Of a DNA stretch of 64,000 nt, positions 45,674 to 54,820 are shown one piece after another; within the stretch, counting starts at the first letter, position 1, and each line of letters begins with the position of its first letter. The position numbers and the translations under genes are program-made. Source of the stretch: Pluralibacter gergoviae ATCC 33028 = NBRC 105706 (lineage in GTDB: Bacteria > Pseudomonadota > Gammaproteobacteria > Enterobacterales > Enterobacteriaceae); contig NZ_BCZS01000016.1 in NCBI RefSeq assembly GCF_001598855.1, positions 1-64,000 of the forward strand. The letters run 5' to 3'. Below the pieces are notes generated by a model, which had not been told where the DNA came from, ran no database searches, and saw only the letters and a list, made by a program, of their open reading frames with translations.

Positions 45674-47127
45674 TGTAGCCCCCATTGCATCAATAATTGC
45701 CTGGTCTGACTATCGCCTTCGGTAAGTTTTTTAATCACCAGACTTATTATCCCGCGATTCTTAATACAAAAATCATCCTCACCGGGACGACCATACACCG
45801 ACCCTGTCACCTGATAACGACGTACCGGATCGGCACCGCAATAAGGCGCAAATGCGCAGTCAGCGCAAACGGGCAGCGCATCATTGACGCCTGCTGCCGC
45901 AAGCTCCTGCATTACCGGACCAAAAAATAGGGCCTCAGGGTTGTGGGTAAAAATATTTCCCATCCTGAAGTGATGGTCACCCATTTCTGCCATCATTCTG
46001 CTTTCATCGCTGGGGTAAATATTGCCATCGTAGTTGTATAAAGTTACACCAAATCCGGAACCGCAAGGAGACTGGAGGTCGACAAATCCGGTAGACCAGG
46101 GCGTCATCAACTTTTTCATTATTAAGGCTGCGTACGATTCACGAAACACGGTGCCCTGATGATTGAGGGTAAGAATGTAATCGAGGCATTTTTCATAAAA
46201 CTCAAGAAACTGCGCAGTGGTATAGCCAATTTTATGAAAATACTTATGTGCAAAGCCGTAGGGATTGAGCTCGCGAATGAAAATGCTGCGAAAGCCAAGC
46301 CTGACATACTCATCAATGATTTCCCGATGCATCGTCAAGCTTTGTCGGGTGGTCGTCATCAGCGCACTTACCTGCGCAAAGGCATTACGCTGGCGAATTT
46401 TATCAAGCGACTGCGTAAGCGCTTTCCATGCCCCGGTTTTGCCAAATTTACGATTTGCATCATGGAGAGATTCAGGTCCATCCAGAGAGGTACTCAGCGA
46501 AAACGCATGCGCAATGAGAAAATCAAGATCGTCATCGTTGAGATCGCAAAGATTGGTACAGACGACAAATTGAATATCTTTATCGTTCTTTCTCTGATTG
46601 ACTAACGCTACCGCCTGACGAATGAGAGGCATATTGAGCGTCGATTCTCCTCCCTGAAATTCAAGCGTAAGCTTATCTGACGGCATAGAGAGAAACAGTT
46701 CGATGCTCTTCTCCAGGATTTCAGGGCTCATATCGTAACGTACCGCTTCAGACTGGCAACTTTTGCGCGATGCCTGACAGTAGATACAGGAGTTATTACA
46801 GCGGATAGTCAGCACAAAAATGTGCAACTGCGAGAAGTTTTCAAGAAACGCCTTTTTGGTGCGATAGCGCGAAGCCAGGTGTGTCAGATGCGCTTCAGTG
46901 ACATTATCTGCAATAATGTGCTTCGCTTTAAGCTCATAGTAAAGGTCCAGATCACTTATCTTTTCTTTTTTAATGAGGGAGTTCAGTTGAGCGCTATCTA
47001 AACAAAGCCACTCGCCATAATCGGTTGACAGGAAGTATTTCTCGCGGGAAAGCTGGCTAAAACGAAATGGCAGTAACTGATAATGGTCTGCGCTGAACGC
47101 TTCTTTTGGCAGGAACTCAACGCTCAT
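45670..47127 (-). CDS. hxsB: His-Xaa-Ser system radical SAM maturase HxsB
   Basis: 485 residues from ATG 47127 (GGAG upstream; a TTG two codons earlier is less likely). Radical SAM motif CNNSCIYCQASR, then LEFQGGESTLN. The C-terminal SPASM-type segment has CGSGFGVTLYNYDG and CADCAFAPYCGADP, expected to bind auxiliary [4Fe-4S] clusters as in other peptide maturases. Overlaps the short HxsD-like gene by 11 bases, and hxsC by 4. Works on HxsA encoded upstream. Confidence 0.93.
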   Translation of the reverse strand: MSVEFLPKEAFSADHYQLLPFRFSQLSREKYFLSTDYGEWLCLDSAQLNSLIKKEKISDLDLYYELKAKHIIADNVTEAHLTHLASRYRTKKAFLENFSQLHIFVLTIRCNNSCIYCQASRKSCQSEAVRYDMSPEILEKSIELFLSMPSDKLTLEFQGGESTLNMPLIRQAVALVNQRKNDKDIQFVVCTNLCDLNDDDLDFLIAHAFSLSTSLDGPESLHDANRKFGKTGAWKALTQSLDKIRQRNAFAQVSALMTTTRQSLTMHREIIDEYVRLGFRSIFIRELNPYGFAHKYFHKIGYTTAQFLEFYEKCLDYILTLNHQGTVFRESYAALIMKKLMTPWSTGFVDLQSPCGSGFGVTLYNYDGNIYPSDESRMMAEMGDHHFRMGNIFTHNPEALFFGPVMQELAAAGVNDALPVCADCAFAPYCGADPVRRYQVTGSVYGRPGEDDFCIKNRGIISLVIKKLTEGDSQTRQLLMQWGLQ

Positions 47128-47341
47128 CTTCAAGATGCTCCTGTATGCTTAACTCCAGAACATTATTAAGAAAGGTATTGATGATGACGTTACGCTGCAG
47201 TTTGTAAGCATCATGCACGTTCATTTGCAACACGATTCCTTCTGCGAGGCTAACCTCTACCGTAATGTATTCAGAAAACTGATTCGCCATATTCTCAATT
47301 GCAGAATAAGTATAAAAATCGCCATCGAGTATTACTTTCAT
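47117..47341 (-). CDS. Short second HxsD-like protein (74 residues)
   Basis: 74 residues. It aligns by eye with the preceding HxsD: YTYSAIENMANQF with YSTDVIMKTCYGF, and INTFLNNVLELSIQEHL with VKDFMHNLHENQMREII. The C-terminal EEIVRKAF part is missing. HxsD proteins are small partners of the two maturases, perhaps for peptide recognition. Lies 4 bases after hxsD. Duplication is inferred; a database HMM was not run. Confidence 0.6.
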   Translation of the reverse strand: MKVILDGDFYTYSAIENMANQFSEYITVEVSLAEGIVLQMNVHDAYKLQRNVIINTFLNNVLELSIQEHLEDER

Positions 47342-47345
47342 TGTC

Positions 47346-47690
47346 CTACACCGATGACTTTAAAAATACAGCAGGCGCAAATGCTTTACGCACAATTTCC
47401 TCATGCAGTACATGAGTTTCCTTGTAAATAATTTCTCGCATTTGATTTTCATGAAGGTTATGCATAAAATCCTTCACGGCCTGATTAATCATGGCAACTG
47501 AGTCACTATCTTCCTTAGAATAAAAAAAGACCGCGACCTGCTCTTCCGAGGTTTTTATTAGATGAATAAAATAATCGTCAGTAAAACCATAGCATGTTTT
47601 CATTATCACATCTGTGCTATACAGCGTCTTATTGAGTGGAAGCATGAAAAAATCTCCCAAACTGTTTTGCCCTTGCGTTACAGTATTCAT
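47346..47690 (-). CDS. hxsD: His-Xaa-Ser system protein HxsD
   Basis: 114 residues; GAGG before ATG. No signal peptide. Ends HNLHENQMREIIYKETHVLH then EEIVRKAFAP, the N-x-L-x-x-x-x-R-E and AF pattern of HxsD proteins. Located between hxsA and the two radical SAM genes, in the conserved four-gene HXS cassette. Probable adaptor for HxsA maturation. Confidence 0.75.
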   Translation of the reverse strand: MNTVTQGQNSLGDFFMLPLNKTLYSTDVIMKTCYGFTDDYFIHLIKTSEEQVAVFFYSKEDSDSVAMINQAVKDFMHNLHENQMREIIYKETHVLHEEIVRKAFAPAVFLKSSV

Positions 47691-47707
47691 TTACTACCTC
47701 ACAGAAT

Positions 47708-47734
47708 GGCCAGCGCTGCTGCTGGCCTTTTTTT
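47708..47734 (+). terminator. Hairpin between hxsA and hxsD with T-run on the opposite strand
   Basis: GGCCAGC and GCTGGCC, 7-bp stem, loop GCTGCT, then TTTTTTT reading rightward. The hxs genes run leftward, where the hairpin follows the hxsA stop but has an A-run before it instead. It could tune the hxsA/hxsD mRNA ratio or stop antisense transcription. Confidence 0.6.
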
Positions 47735-48050
47735 AGCAGGTCGAACCGGGAGTGCAGGAGTAGTGACTGGCGTGACTTGCATGGCTGGAGTGGCTGTAAT
47801 GCGCAGCAAAAACCTGCCCATCAAGCGACGGCTTTTCCATGATCAGGGCCGCATTACTATGCTCACCCGCTTTCTGAACTTCGTTCTGAGAGGGAGAAAC
47901 CATGTTGAGCTGAGCGCTGGCAGTAGAAGCCATCGCAGGAGAACTTACGCCGGCAATAACGCCAGCAACAAGCCCAGCTACAACCGGTTTGACACTTTTA
48001 CCTGATATTTCACCCAGCGTTTTTTTTGCTACTTTAGGCAATTCCTTCAT
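47733..48050 (-). CDS. hxsA: His-Xaa-Ser repeat peptide HxsA (maturase substrate)
   Basis: 105 residues; AAGGAT before ATG. Residues 1-20 are basic (MKELPKVAKKTLGEISGKSV); a hydrophobic stretch VVAGLVAGVIAGVSSPAMAS follows and may be an export or leader region. The C-terminus has five consecutive His-x-Ser triplets (HYSHSSHASHASHYS) followed by CTPGSTC. The repeats are the presumed site of radical SAM modification. First gene of the leftward hxs operon; the final Cys pair may form a disulphide or thioether. Function of the mature peptide unknown. Confidence 0.9.
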   Translation of the reverse strand: MKELPKVAKKTLGEISGKSVKPVVAGLVAGVIAGVSSPAMASTASAQLNMVSPSQNEVQKAGEHSNAALIMEKPSLDGQVFAAHYSHSSHASHASHYSCTPGSTC

Positions 48051-48402
48051 TATTTATCCTTACTTGATAATTATCCACAACGAAGCCGTTGCGATAAAAG
48101 CATAGTACTGAGTATCTTTTTGCACACTGGATAATTTATGAGCACAATTGACCAAGGTCATAGTAACGCAGAGTAGCAGCCATAAAAGCTAAAACCATCC
48201 AGATTAATTAGTTAATCTGCTTTTGATAAATTTTTAATAACCGCAAGTTGCTATGCTATTTTTTCAATAAAAAACGATATAAAAAATCGCCAACATTACT
48301 CTATTAATAGAAAACCCTATTTTTGTTCCCTCCCCCTCGCGGCCGTCACCTTATCACTGACGATAGCGCTGAGATCGCTCATGCAACACCATTAACTCCT
48401 TG
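48051..48402. other. AT-rich intergenic region (hxsA and asr promoters), no gene seen
   Basis: About 350 bases between divergent hxsA and asr. Low GC in the left two thirds; no frame with SD and recognisable product. Contains the promoter of hxsA and the upstream part of the asr control region. Confidence 0.6.
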
Positions 48403-48416
48403 TACATACCGTTACA
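48403..48416 (+). promoter_or_regulatory. RstA box upstream of asr
   Basis: TACATACCGTTACA fits the RstA consensus TACATNTNGTTACA at all specified positions but one (C for T). RstA activates asr under acid stress in E. coli. It lies 106 bases before the asr ATG. Confidence 0.75.
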
Positions 48417-48521
48417 CGCCGATACCAATCAGCAACGGAATCCCCGATAAGACAGGCATATAGTCTCTTCAACGGCCCCGCAGTGGGGTTGAACAAAGAA
48501 ACCAATTTCGAGGAATTCGCA

Positions 48522-48833
48522 ATGAAAAAAGTATTAGCTCTGGTTGTTGCCGCTGCTATGGGTCTCTCTTCTGCCGCCTTCGCTGCTGAAACTACCGCCG
48601 CCGCTGCTGCACCGGCAACTGCAACTCACGCTGCACCGGCTAAGCATCACGTTAAGAAACACAAAAAAGCGGCTCCGGCTCAGAAAGCACAGGCTGCGAA
48701 AAAACACAAAACCACCAAGAAAGCCGCTGCTAAACCGGCTGCCGCCGCTCAGAAAGCGCAGGCTGCTAAAAAAGCACACAAAAAACCGGTTAAGCACGAA
48801 GCCGCAAAACCGGCTGCTCAGCCGGCAGCATAA
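48522..48833 (+). CDS. asr: Acid shock protein Asr
   Basis: 103 residues from ATG 48522 (GAGGAA upstream). Signal peptide [20 protein letters not shown]. The mature part is repetitive Lys/Ala with [20 protein letters not shown] units, strongly basic. Asr is a periplasmic protein, disordered and processed, that shields other proteins at low pH. RstA box upstream; terminator and ydgU downstream, as in E. coli. Confidence 0.95.
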   Translation: MKKVLALVVAAAMGLSSAAFAAETTAAAAAPATATHAAPAKHHVKKHKKAAPAQKAQAAKKHKTTKKAAAKPAAAAQKAQAAKKAHKKPVKHEAAKPAAQPAA

Positions 48834-48865
48834 GTTCGCTGACCTGAGTACGGACCTGTATCACA

Positions 48866-48894
48866 AACCGGCGCTGATAAAGCGCCGGTTTTTT
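48866..48894 (+). terminator. Rho-independent terminator between asr and ydgU
   Basis: AACCGGCGCT, loop GATAA, AGCGCCGGTT, then TTTTTT overlapping the stem end. Strong stem; read-through would supply ydgU. Confidence 0.92.
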
Positions 48895-48907
48895 CCGGAG
48901 AGCAATC

Positions 48908-48991
48908 ATGCTGCGTCGTTACCGATTTGAGCTCATCCTGCTACTGCTGATTATCTGCGCCCTGGTTGCCACCCGCTTCTTTTTGTACTGA
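48908..48991 (+). CDS. ydgU: Small membrane protein YdgU
   Basis: 27 residues: MLRRYRFELILLLLIICALV then ATRFFLY. A single hydrophobic helix after a basic start; GGAG upstream. E. coli YdgU has the same size, same RFELIL start and same place after asr, and is an acid-stress small inner-membrane protein. Confidence 0.9.
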   Translation: MLRRYRFELILLLLIICALVATRFFLY

Positions 48992-49092
48992 GCGTAGTTC
49001 GCTGATTTTACTCCCACTTTATACTCATCCCGTCTATAGTAATCTCACAGGGTTACCTTTTTTATAATCATAATTACCCACCAGAGAGTGTT

Positions 49093-49917
49093 ATGCGCAG
49101 AACGATAGCAGTATTACTGGGATCACTATGTCTCTTTACTTCGCTCGCCCACGCCGATGACGGCGGCGATGATCCGGGGATCAGCGCGAAGGATATCAGG
49201 ACGCTGTTTTTTGGTCACGACGATCGCGTTAAGGTGAACAATCCCACCGAGCACCCGTGGGACGCTATCGGCCAGCTGGAGACCGCCAGCGGCAACCTCT
49301 GCACCGCAACCCTGATTTCCCCCCACCTGGCGCTGACCGCAGGACACTGCCTGCTGACGCCGCCGCGCGGCAAAGACGATAAGGCGGTGGCGCTGCGCTT
49401 TGTGTCGCAAAAAGGCGTCTGGCGCTATGAAATTCACGGTATTGAAGGCCGGGTCGAGCCGACGCTGGGCCGCAGGCTGAAGCCGGACGGCGACGGCTGG
49501 ATTGTCCCGCCCGCCGCCGCCGCGTGGGACTTTGCGCTGATCGTACTGCGCTATCCGCCGACCGGTATCGCCCCGGTACCGCTGTTTGAAGGCGATAAAG
49601 CGGCCCTCACCGCCGCGCTGAAGGCCGCCGATCGCAAGGTCACCCAGTCAGGCTATCCTATCGACCATCTCGATTCGCTCTATACCCACAGCGACTGCAT
49701 CGTCACCGGCTGGGCGCAGAGTTCGGTGCTGTCGCACCAGTGCGATACGCTGCCCGGCGACAGCGGTTCGCCGCTGATGCTGAAAACCGGCGCTCAGTGG
49801 CAGGTCATTGGCGTGCAAAGCTCGGCGCCGTCGGCCAAAGACCGCCAGCGCGCCGACAACCGCGCCATCGCGGTCACCGGCTTTCGCGATAAGCTTCAGG
49901 CGCTGGCCAGCCAGTAG
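49093..49917 (+). CDS. ydgD: Trypsin-like serine protease YdgD
   Basis: 274 residues. Signal peptide to LAHA (about 21 residues). Catalytic triad visible: His in LTAGHCLL, Asp in WDFALIVL, Ser in LPGDSGSPL. Periplasmic protease of the S1 family; substrate unknown. Its 3' end overlaps the convergent GGDEF/EAL gene by 44 bases. Confidence 0.95.
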   Translation: MRRTIAVLLGSLCLFTSLAHADDGGDDPGISAKDIRTLFFGHDDRVKVNNPTEHPWDAIGQLETASGNLCTATLISPHLALTAGHCLLTPPRGKDDKAVALRFVSQKGVWRYEIHGIEGRVEPTLGRRLKPDGDGWIVPPAAAAWDFALIVLRYPPTGIAPVPLFEGDKAALTAALKAADRKVTQSGYPIDHLDSLYTHSDCIVTGWAQSSVLSHQCDTLPGDSGSPLMLKTGAQWQVIGVQSSAPSAKDRQRADNRAIAVTGFRDKLQALASQ

Positions 49918-52066
49918 TCTGCATCTTCAGGATCAGACCGGCTATCGGCAGCGGCTCGCTGAACAGGTACCCCTGTAGCCGGTCGCAGCCGGCCTGGCGC
50001 AGCAGCACCATCTGCTCTTCGGTCTCCACGCCTTCCGCCACCGCCGACATGCCAAGCGCCGAAGCGATGCGCACCGTGCCGCACACCAGCGCGGTGGCCT
50101 GTTCATCGCAGTCCACCAGCCCGGCAAGGGATTTATCTATTTTGATGCTGTCAAACGCCAGCTGGCGCAGGTAGCCGATGCTTGAATAGCCGGTGCCGAA
50201 GTCGTCAAGCGCCACCGAGATCCCCTGCGCTTTGAGGTTAGCGATCGCCGCGCTGGCGCGCTCCGGGCTTCCCAGCACATAGTTTTCCGTCACCTCCAGC
50301 TGCAGCCGTCCGGGCGGAAATCCGCAGGCGCTCAGTACCTGGGCGACCTTGTTTTCAAAATCCGGATCGCGAAACTGCGCCGGCGAAATATTCACCGATA
50401 GCATCACGTTACCCAGCGGCTGCAGATCGGCGCAGGCCCGGCGCAAAACGAACTGGCCCAGGGCATAAATAAGCCCGCTGCTCTCGGCAATAGGGATAAA
50501 GGCATCCGGCTTAAGTTCGCCCTGCGGCCTGCGCGGCCAGCGCACCAGAGCCTCAACGCCGGTCATCGCCAGCGTGCGGGCGTCAACGATCGGCTGATAC
50601 CAGACGTCAAACTCCTGCCGCTCAAGCCCGCGGCGGATCTCGTTTTCAATGCTGAGCTGGTGCTCTCTGGCGGTATTCAGCTCGGCGTCATACTGGGTAA
50701 TGCGGCCCTTGCCGCTGATTTTAGAGTGGTACATGGCGATATCGGCCCGCCGGAACAGCTCGGAGCTGGTTTCTCCCTCGCTGCTGCTGCTGGCGATCCC
50801 CACGCTTGCGCTAATGTAGATTGTCCGCGAGCCAATCTGGATCGGCGCAGTCAGGCTCTCCAGCGCGCGATGGGCAAACGCCAGCGCCTGCTCTGCGGCC
50901 CCGGCGCCGCTGACGGTCATGGCAAATTCGTCGCCGCCGAGGCGAACCAGCATGCCGCCCTCCGGCACCTGCGTCTGTAGCACGCCGGCGACCTGGACGA
51001 TCAGCGCATCGCCGGTATCGTGGCCGTAAATATCATTCACGTCTTTAAAACCATCAAGATCGATAAACACCACCGTTTTAATATACGTCGCGCCGCGCTC
51101 GCTCTCCTGCTCAAGCCTTTCCAGCAGGGCCCGGCGGTTAGGCAAATGGCTCAGCCAGTCGGTCAGGGCGCTGGCCCGCGCCTGCTTTTCACCGCGGGCC
51201 AGCTTATAGAGCCCCAGGCTACTGAGCAGAATAAACAGCAGGATCAGCGCGGCGGCGAGAATGACTATTTTGCGAATTTGCGGCGATGCCGCAATGGCCG
51301 CCTTCGCGCCCGGCAGCCGCGGCTGCCAGTTGAGGTAGCCCACAACGTCGCCCGCCGCGCTGCGCAGCGGTATGCTGTAGGGGCTGGTATTGGTGGCGGT
51401 AAAATGCAGGGAGTCTATCTGAAACGTCTCCCCCAGCTCGCGCAGGATCTGTGGATTGAGGTGGCGGGTGATCAGCAAATAGCGGCGGGTGGCGTCTTTA
51501 ACCTGCAGCCGCCCGTTCATCGGGCGAATAAGTCCGATGCTGACGAAGGCAATCCCCTCCTGCGTGCGGGTGATGCCGGCCACGTTTTTCTGCCCGCTGG
51601 CGAGCGCGGCGGCGTTGTTGCCGATAAGCGCCTGTATGCCGCGGCCAAAGAAGCTGAGGTCGCGCCCGGCGTAGGGCAGACTGTGAAAGGCTCCCCAGAT
51701 AATGTTGAAATGCTCATCCAGTACAAAAGTGCCGTCGTACAGATTATTGATCTTGATGCCCGCGCCCCAGGTATCGTACAGCCAGCGGCTGTCGAGATTC
51801 GGCGGATAGGTTTTGTAGACCGCGTCGTCCCAGATGGCGTTATCCACCACCAAGGTCATCACCCGACTGACGGAACTCTGAATAGCGCCGTCCACCGACA
51901 TCGCCGTGCGGTGGGTATCCATTTCATTAATTTTGCTGCTGAGCAGACTCTGGGAGAGAAACAGCAGATAGATAATCGAGACAAGCAGCCCCAGCCCCGC
52001 CATGAAGAGCATCACGCACAGCGTCCTCGCCGTAGCGACATTTCGCCAGCGCGAGGGATTAAACAT
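49874..52066 (-). CDS. Membrane CHASE4-like sensor with GGDEF and EAL domains (c-di-GMP turnover)
   Basis: 730 residues. TM helix at about 15-40; periplasmic CHASE4-like region ([20 protein letters not shown] ... [12 protein letters not shown]); second TM at about 270-290 ([20 protein letters not shown]). GGDEF is intact (RLGGDEFAM), as is the EAL domain ([59 protein letters not shown]), so both cyclase and phosphodiesterase activities are possible. Not at this site in E. coli. Ligand unknown. Confidence 0.93.
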   Translation of the reverse strand: MFNPSRWRNVATARTLCVMLFMAGLGLLVSIIYLLFLSQSLLSSKINEMDTHRTAMSVDGAIQSSVSRVMTLVVDNAIWDDAVYKTYPPNLDSRWLYDTWGAGIKINNLYDGTFVLDEHFNIIWGAFHSLPYAGRDLSFFGRGIQALIGNNAAALASGQKNVAGITRTQEGIAFVSIGLIRPMNGRLQVKDATRRYLLITRHLNPQILRELGETFQIDSLHFTATNTSPYSIPLRSAAGDVVGYLNWQPRLPGAKAAIAASPQIRKIVILAAALILLFILLSSLGLYKLARGEKQARASALTDWLSHLPNRRALLERLEQESERGATYIKTVVFIDLDGFKDVNDIYGHDTGDALIVQVAGVLQTQVPEGGMLVRLGGDEFAMTVSGAGAAEQALAFAHRALESLTAPIQIGSRTIYISASVGIASSSSEGETSSELFRRADIAMYHSKISGKGRITQYDAELNTAREHQLSIENEIRRGLERQEFDVWYQPIVDARTLAMTGVEALVRWPRRPQGELKPDAFIPIAESSGLIYALGQFVLRRACADLQPLGNVMLSVNISPAQFRDPDFENKVAQVLSACGFPPGRLQLEVTENYVLGSPERASAAIANLKAQGISVALDDFGTGYSSIGYLRQLAFDSIKIDKSLAGLVDCDEQATALVCGTVRIASALGMSAVAEGVETEEQMVLLRQAGCDRLQGYLFSEPLPIAGLILKMQTTGWPAPEAYRESR

Positions 52067-52174
52067 GACACACGCTTCCGCACATAATTGATACCCGGCC
52101 CGTTTTACTCATAATACTTAGCGTAATACAGTCAGGATATTTCGCCGCCCTTATATACGGGCGGCGTTACGGTA

Positions 52175-52504
52175 TTATGCGAGTTTAATCATCACCATAC
52201 CGGCAATCAGCAGGCCAACGCCCAGCCAGCCCTTGCGGTTGAGGCGCTGTCCGAAGAGCACCCAGCCTGCCGCAAGCGTGGCGGCAACGCCGAAGCCGCC
52301 CCATACCGCATAGGCCACGGAAAGATCGATGCCCTTCACCGCCTGCGACAGCGCGCTGAAGGCCGCCAGCACGGCGGCGAGTGACAGCACGCCGTAGACT
52401 TTGCGACGGAATCCGTCGGAAAATTTAAGAAAAATATTGGCGACGATCTCCAGCACGATAGCGACAGCCAGCCAGGCGCCGTGAATCCACTCAAACTGCT
52501 GCAT
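52175..52504 (-). CDS. mdtI: Spermidine export SMR subunit MdtI
   Basis: 109 residues, four helices, same length as E. coli Mdt[21 protein letters not shown] holds the membrane Glu of SMR transporters. Forms a heteromer with MdtJ to export spermidine. Overlaps mdtJ by 14 bases. Confidence 0.96.
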   Translation of the reverse strand: MQQFEWIHGAWLAVAIVLEIVANIFLKFSDGFRRKVYGVLSLAAVLAAFSALSQAVKGIDLSVAYAVWGGFGVAATLAAGWVLFGQRLNRKGWLGVGLLIAGMVMIKLA

Positions 52505-52853
52505 GGTTCACCTCGGCTTTTACCGGCGCCGTTTTGCGCGTGCCGTACTTGATGAACACGATGCCGACGACCAGCGTCGCCAGTCCCAGCCCCTTCATCA
52601 GCGTGAGCGGCTCATCGAACAGCGTGACGCTGAACAGGGTGATCAGCAGAATACCGACCCCTTCCCACAGCGCATAAGCCACGCCGAGCGCAATTTTCTT
52701 AACAGCGAATGAAAGAAATATATAAGAGAGGGCGATCATCGTCAGCATTAATATCATTCCGGCGTGACCGCCGCTGACGCTGGCCCATTTCATGGAGAGC
52801 GTACCAATAATTTCTGAAACGATCGCCAGTCCTAATAAAATCCAGTAAAACAT
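52491..52853 (-). CDS. mdtJ: Spermidine export SMR subunit MdtJ
   Basis: 120 residues from ATG 52853 (GGAGAAG upstream), matching E. coli. [20 protein letters not shown] contains the essential Glu; [16 protein letters not shown] is the conserved SMR motif. Upstream gene of the pair, with a palindrome in its promoter. Confidence 0.96.
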   Translation of the reverse strand: MFYWILLGLAIVSEIIGTLSMKWASVSGGHAGMILMLTMIALSYIFLSFAVKKIALGVAYALWEGVGILLITLFSVTLFDEPLTLMKGLGLATLVVGIVFIKYGTRKTAPVKAEVNHAAV

Positions 52854-52887
52854 ATTCTTCTCCTGCCTGAGAATATAATCCGTCGCG

Positions 52888-52907
52888 ATTTGCACAGTTA
52901 TGCAAAT
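52888..52907. promoter_or_regulatory. ATTTGCA-N6-TGCAAAT palindrome in the mdtJI promoter
   Basis: Perfect 7-base arms around CAGTTA, 35 bases before the mdtJ start. Candidate regulator site or transcript hairpin; no regulator assigned. Confidence 0.45.
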
Positions 52908-53386
52908 CAGGTAATTAATTATTTATCGGATACAGCAAGGAGAAGGACTAAAGCGATGTGCGCCAGTGCCGCTCGCCAGAAGGGAGGAAAAAGAGGTTAA
53001 AAACGGAAAACAGGTAAAAGGTCTGCGTTCTGAACAACATGTCCATAAAATTACAATTATCCGCGTTGTTGCTTCCCATCTTTGCGGATGAAAATTGTCC
53101 TCAGTAGTTAAACACAGCGAGATTCTGGCACAGTGAATAAGGGAACTCAAAGTATTTGCACTTCTTTACGCTCAGAATGTGATGTTGCATGAGAATGGAC
53201 AATTAATCAGCACGATACGGTATACCGCAAAATTATTTCTGACATTGTTCAGGAACGGTTTAGAGTCCTCAGAATATACATCAGCCTGCGCGGATGAATG
53301 GAGGATCTTGCTAATATCCCCTCGCCTTGTGCCCCTTGCCTGTGTTAAGAATGAAGGCTGTTTCAGGGAGACACTGACAGAAAACT
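52908..53386. other. Intergenic region between mdtJ and the GntR gene, no gene seen
   Basis: About 480 bases, AT-rich. In E. coli tqsA lies beyond mdtJ; nothing like it is here. Short frames present lack an SD or recognisable products. Confidence 0.6.
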
Positions 53387-54109
53387 ATGATTACTCATGC
53401 CGTTATTTTTGCGCCTATCGGTCAGATCAGCCGCTCAGATCAGATAGTTCAGCGCTTGTCCAACGCCATCATTACCGGTCTGCTGGAACCTCATGAGCAA
53501 CTCCCCAACGAGGCCGACCTGGCGAAAATGATGGGCGTATCTCATATCACGATTCGTGAGGCCCTCAATACGTTAAGAGCAAACAACCTGATCCACACCG
53601 TGCGCGGACGCAACGGGGGCAGCTTCGTGTGCGAAAACGCCGGAGCGCAAAACGACGGCCTGCACCCGCTCGACGCAATTGGCACCGAGTATCTTGCCGA
53701 TCTCGGCGAGATGCACTGCGCGGTCGTCAGCCACAGCGCAAGGCTGGCGGCGCGGCGCATGACGGTGGCGGATATTACCCGCTTTCGCGAGTGCGTGGCC
53801 ATGTTTACCGCCGCGGTCACACCGGAGCTGAGAGCACAGACCGACCTCCGCTGCCTGCTGACCCTCGCGGCCTGTTCGCACTCGACGCGGCTGGCAAGCC
53901 ATGAGCTGCAGCTGCAAACCGAGTGGGCGTCGCTGGCGGCCGATGTTTACCGCTGCGATGCAGTACACCGCGAGGTAGTTGACCATTATGCGCGGCTGAC
54001 GGAGGCGCTGGCCGCGCGCGATGCCCCCCTCGCGGTACAGATCAGCGCCCGCCTTATTGATGCCCTGACATCGTATCTTATTGAAAATAAATTAAAGCAC
54101 AGCCAGTAG
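53387..54109 (+). CDS. GntR-family (FadR subfamily) transcriptional regulator
   Basis: 240 residues. Winged HTH QIVQRLSNAIITGLLEPHEQLPNE, then MGVSHITIREALNTLRANNL; C-terminal FCD-like helical domain with HSARLAARRMTVADI and ...EVVDHYARLTEAL, the usual ligand/metal pocket region. Followed 15 bases later by a Cache-type gene, a recurring pair. Probably regulates the neighbouring permease; ligand unknown. Confidence 0.9.
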   Translation: MITHAVIFAPIGQISRSDQIVQRLSNAIITGLLEPHEQLPNEADLAKMMGVSHITIREALNTLRANNLIHTVRGRNGGSFVCENAGAQNDGLHPLDAIGTEYLADLGEMHCAVVSHSARLAARRMTVADITRFRECVAMFTAAVTPELRAQTDLRCLLTLAACSHSTRLASHELQLQTEWASLAADVYRCDAVHREVVDHYARLTEALAARDAPLAVQISARLIDALTSYLIENKLKHSQ

Positions 54110-54124
54110 AGAAGCAGAGGCAAC

Positions 54125-54805
54125 GTGAGCTCACCCGACGCCATCAGGGCGATAATCAGCAAAATCGAGGACATTACCCGCACTATCGTCAACGCCACCG
54201 TCCTGCTGGCACAGGAGATTGAGCAGACGGCGGCGGGCCAGGCGGAGTGCGCGCCGGATATGTTCCTGCAAAGCGCGGTAAAAAATTATCTGCGCCGGCA
54301 TATTAAAACCGTTCTCAGCCAGACCGACTACTGCTCAGGGGCCGGATTTGCCAGCCACATCGACAGCACCTCGTACTGGCTGCTGGAGTGGTGGTATCGC
54401 CGCGAGGGCGGCGATGAGCAGGCCAGCCTTGAGCTCGACCAGGCGACGCAGCAGCGCCTCGACTTCCGCACCTTCGCCTGGTTCAGCCAGCCGCCGGGCG
54501 AAGGTAAAGCGTGGATCCACGGCCCCTACGTGGACTATATCTGCAATACCGCCTACACGCTGACCTGCGCCGCGCCGGTCAGTGTGCGGGGCGTGTTTCT
54601 GGGCGTTGCCGCCGTCGATATCCTGGTCAGCCGCCTGGAGCAGGAGCTGCTGGCCTGCGCGGATGCCCCGGCGGTGGTGCTGACCAATCACGAAGGGCGC
54701 ATCATCGTCACGACCTGCCCCCGGCGGCGCATCGGCGATCTGCTGGAAACCGATCCGCCGGCGCCGCTTTTCCACAACAGCTACTTCCGGCTTTACGCGG
54801 CCTGA
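54125..54805 (+). CDS. Stand-alone Cache/PDC-type ligand-sensing protein
   Basis: 226 residues, GTG start with AGAGGC upstream. No signal peptide, transmembrane helix or output domain visible. The PDC core is WIHGPYVDYICNTAYTLTCA then APVSVRGVFLGVAAVDI, the YxD...PV...G..GVDI pattern of Cache sensors. Cytoplasmic location is unusual for Cache domains. Coupled to the GntR gene, so it may modulate that regulator or be a solute-binding accessory; inferred. Confidence 0.8.
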   Translation: MSSPDAIRAIISKIEDITRTIVNATVLLAQEIEQTAAGQAECAPDMFLQSAVKNYLRRHIKTVLSQTDYCSGAGFASHIDSTSYWLLEWWYRREGGDEQASLELDQATQQRLDFRTFAWFSQPPGEGKAWIHGPYVDYICNTAYTLTCAAPVSVRGVFLGVAAVDILVSRLEQELLACADAPAVVLTNHEGRIIVTTCPRRRIGDLLETDPPAPLFHNSYFRLYAA

Positions 54806-54820
54806 GCCTCACGCGGCGCG

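Noticed and set aside
47733-47800. Short tandem HxS-coding repeat considered as CRISPR or microsatellite
   Set aside because: Repeats are 9 bases, in frame and code for HxS triplets; no spacers.
48560-48830. Repetitive asr region considered as a DNA repeat array
   Set aside because: It is the Lys/Ala-rich coding repeat of Asr.
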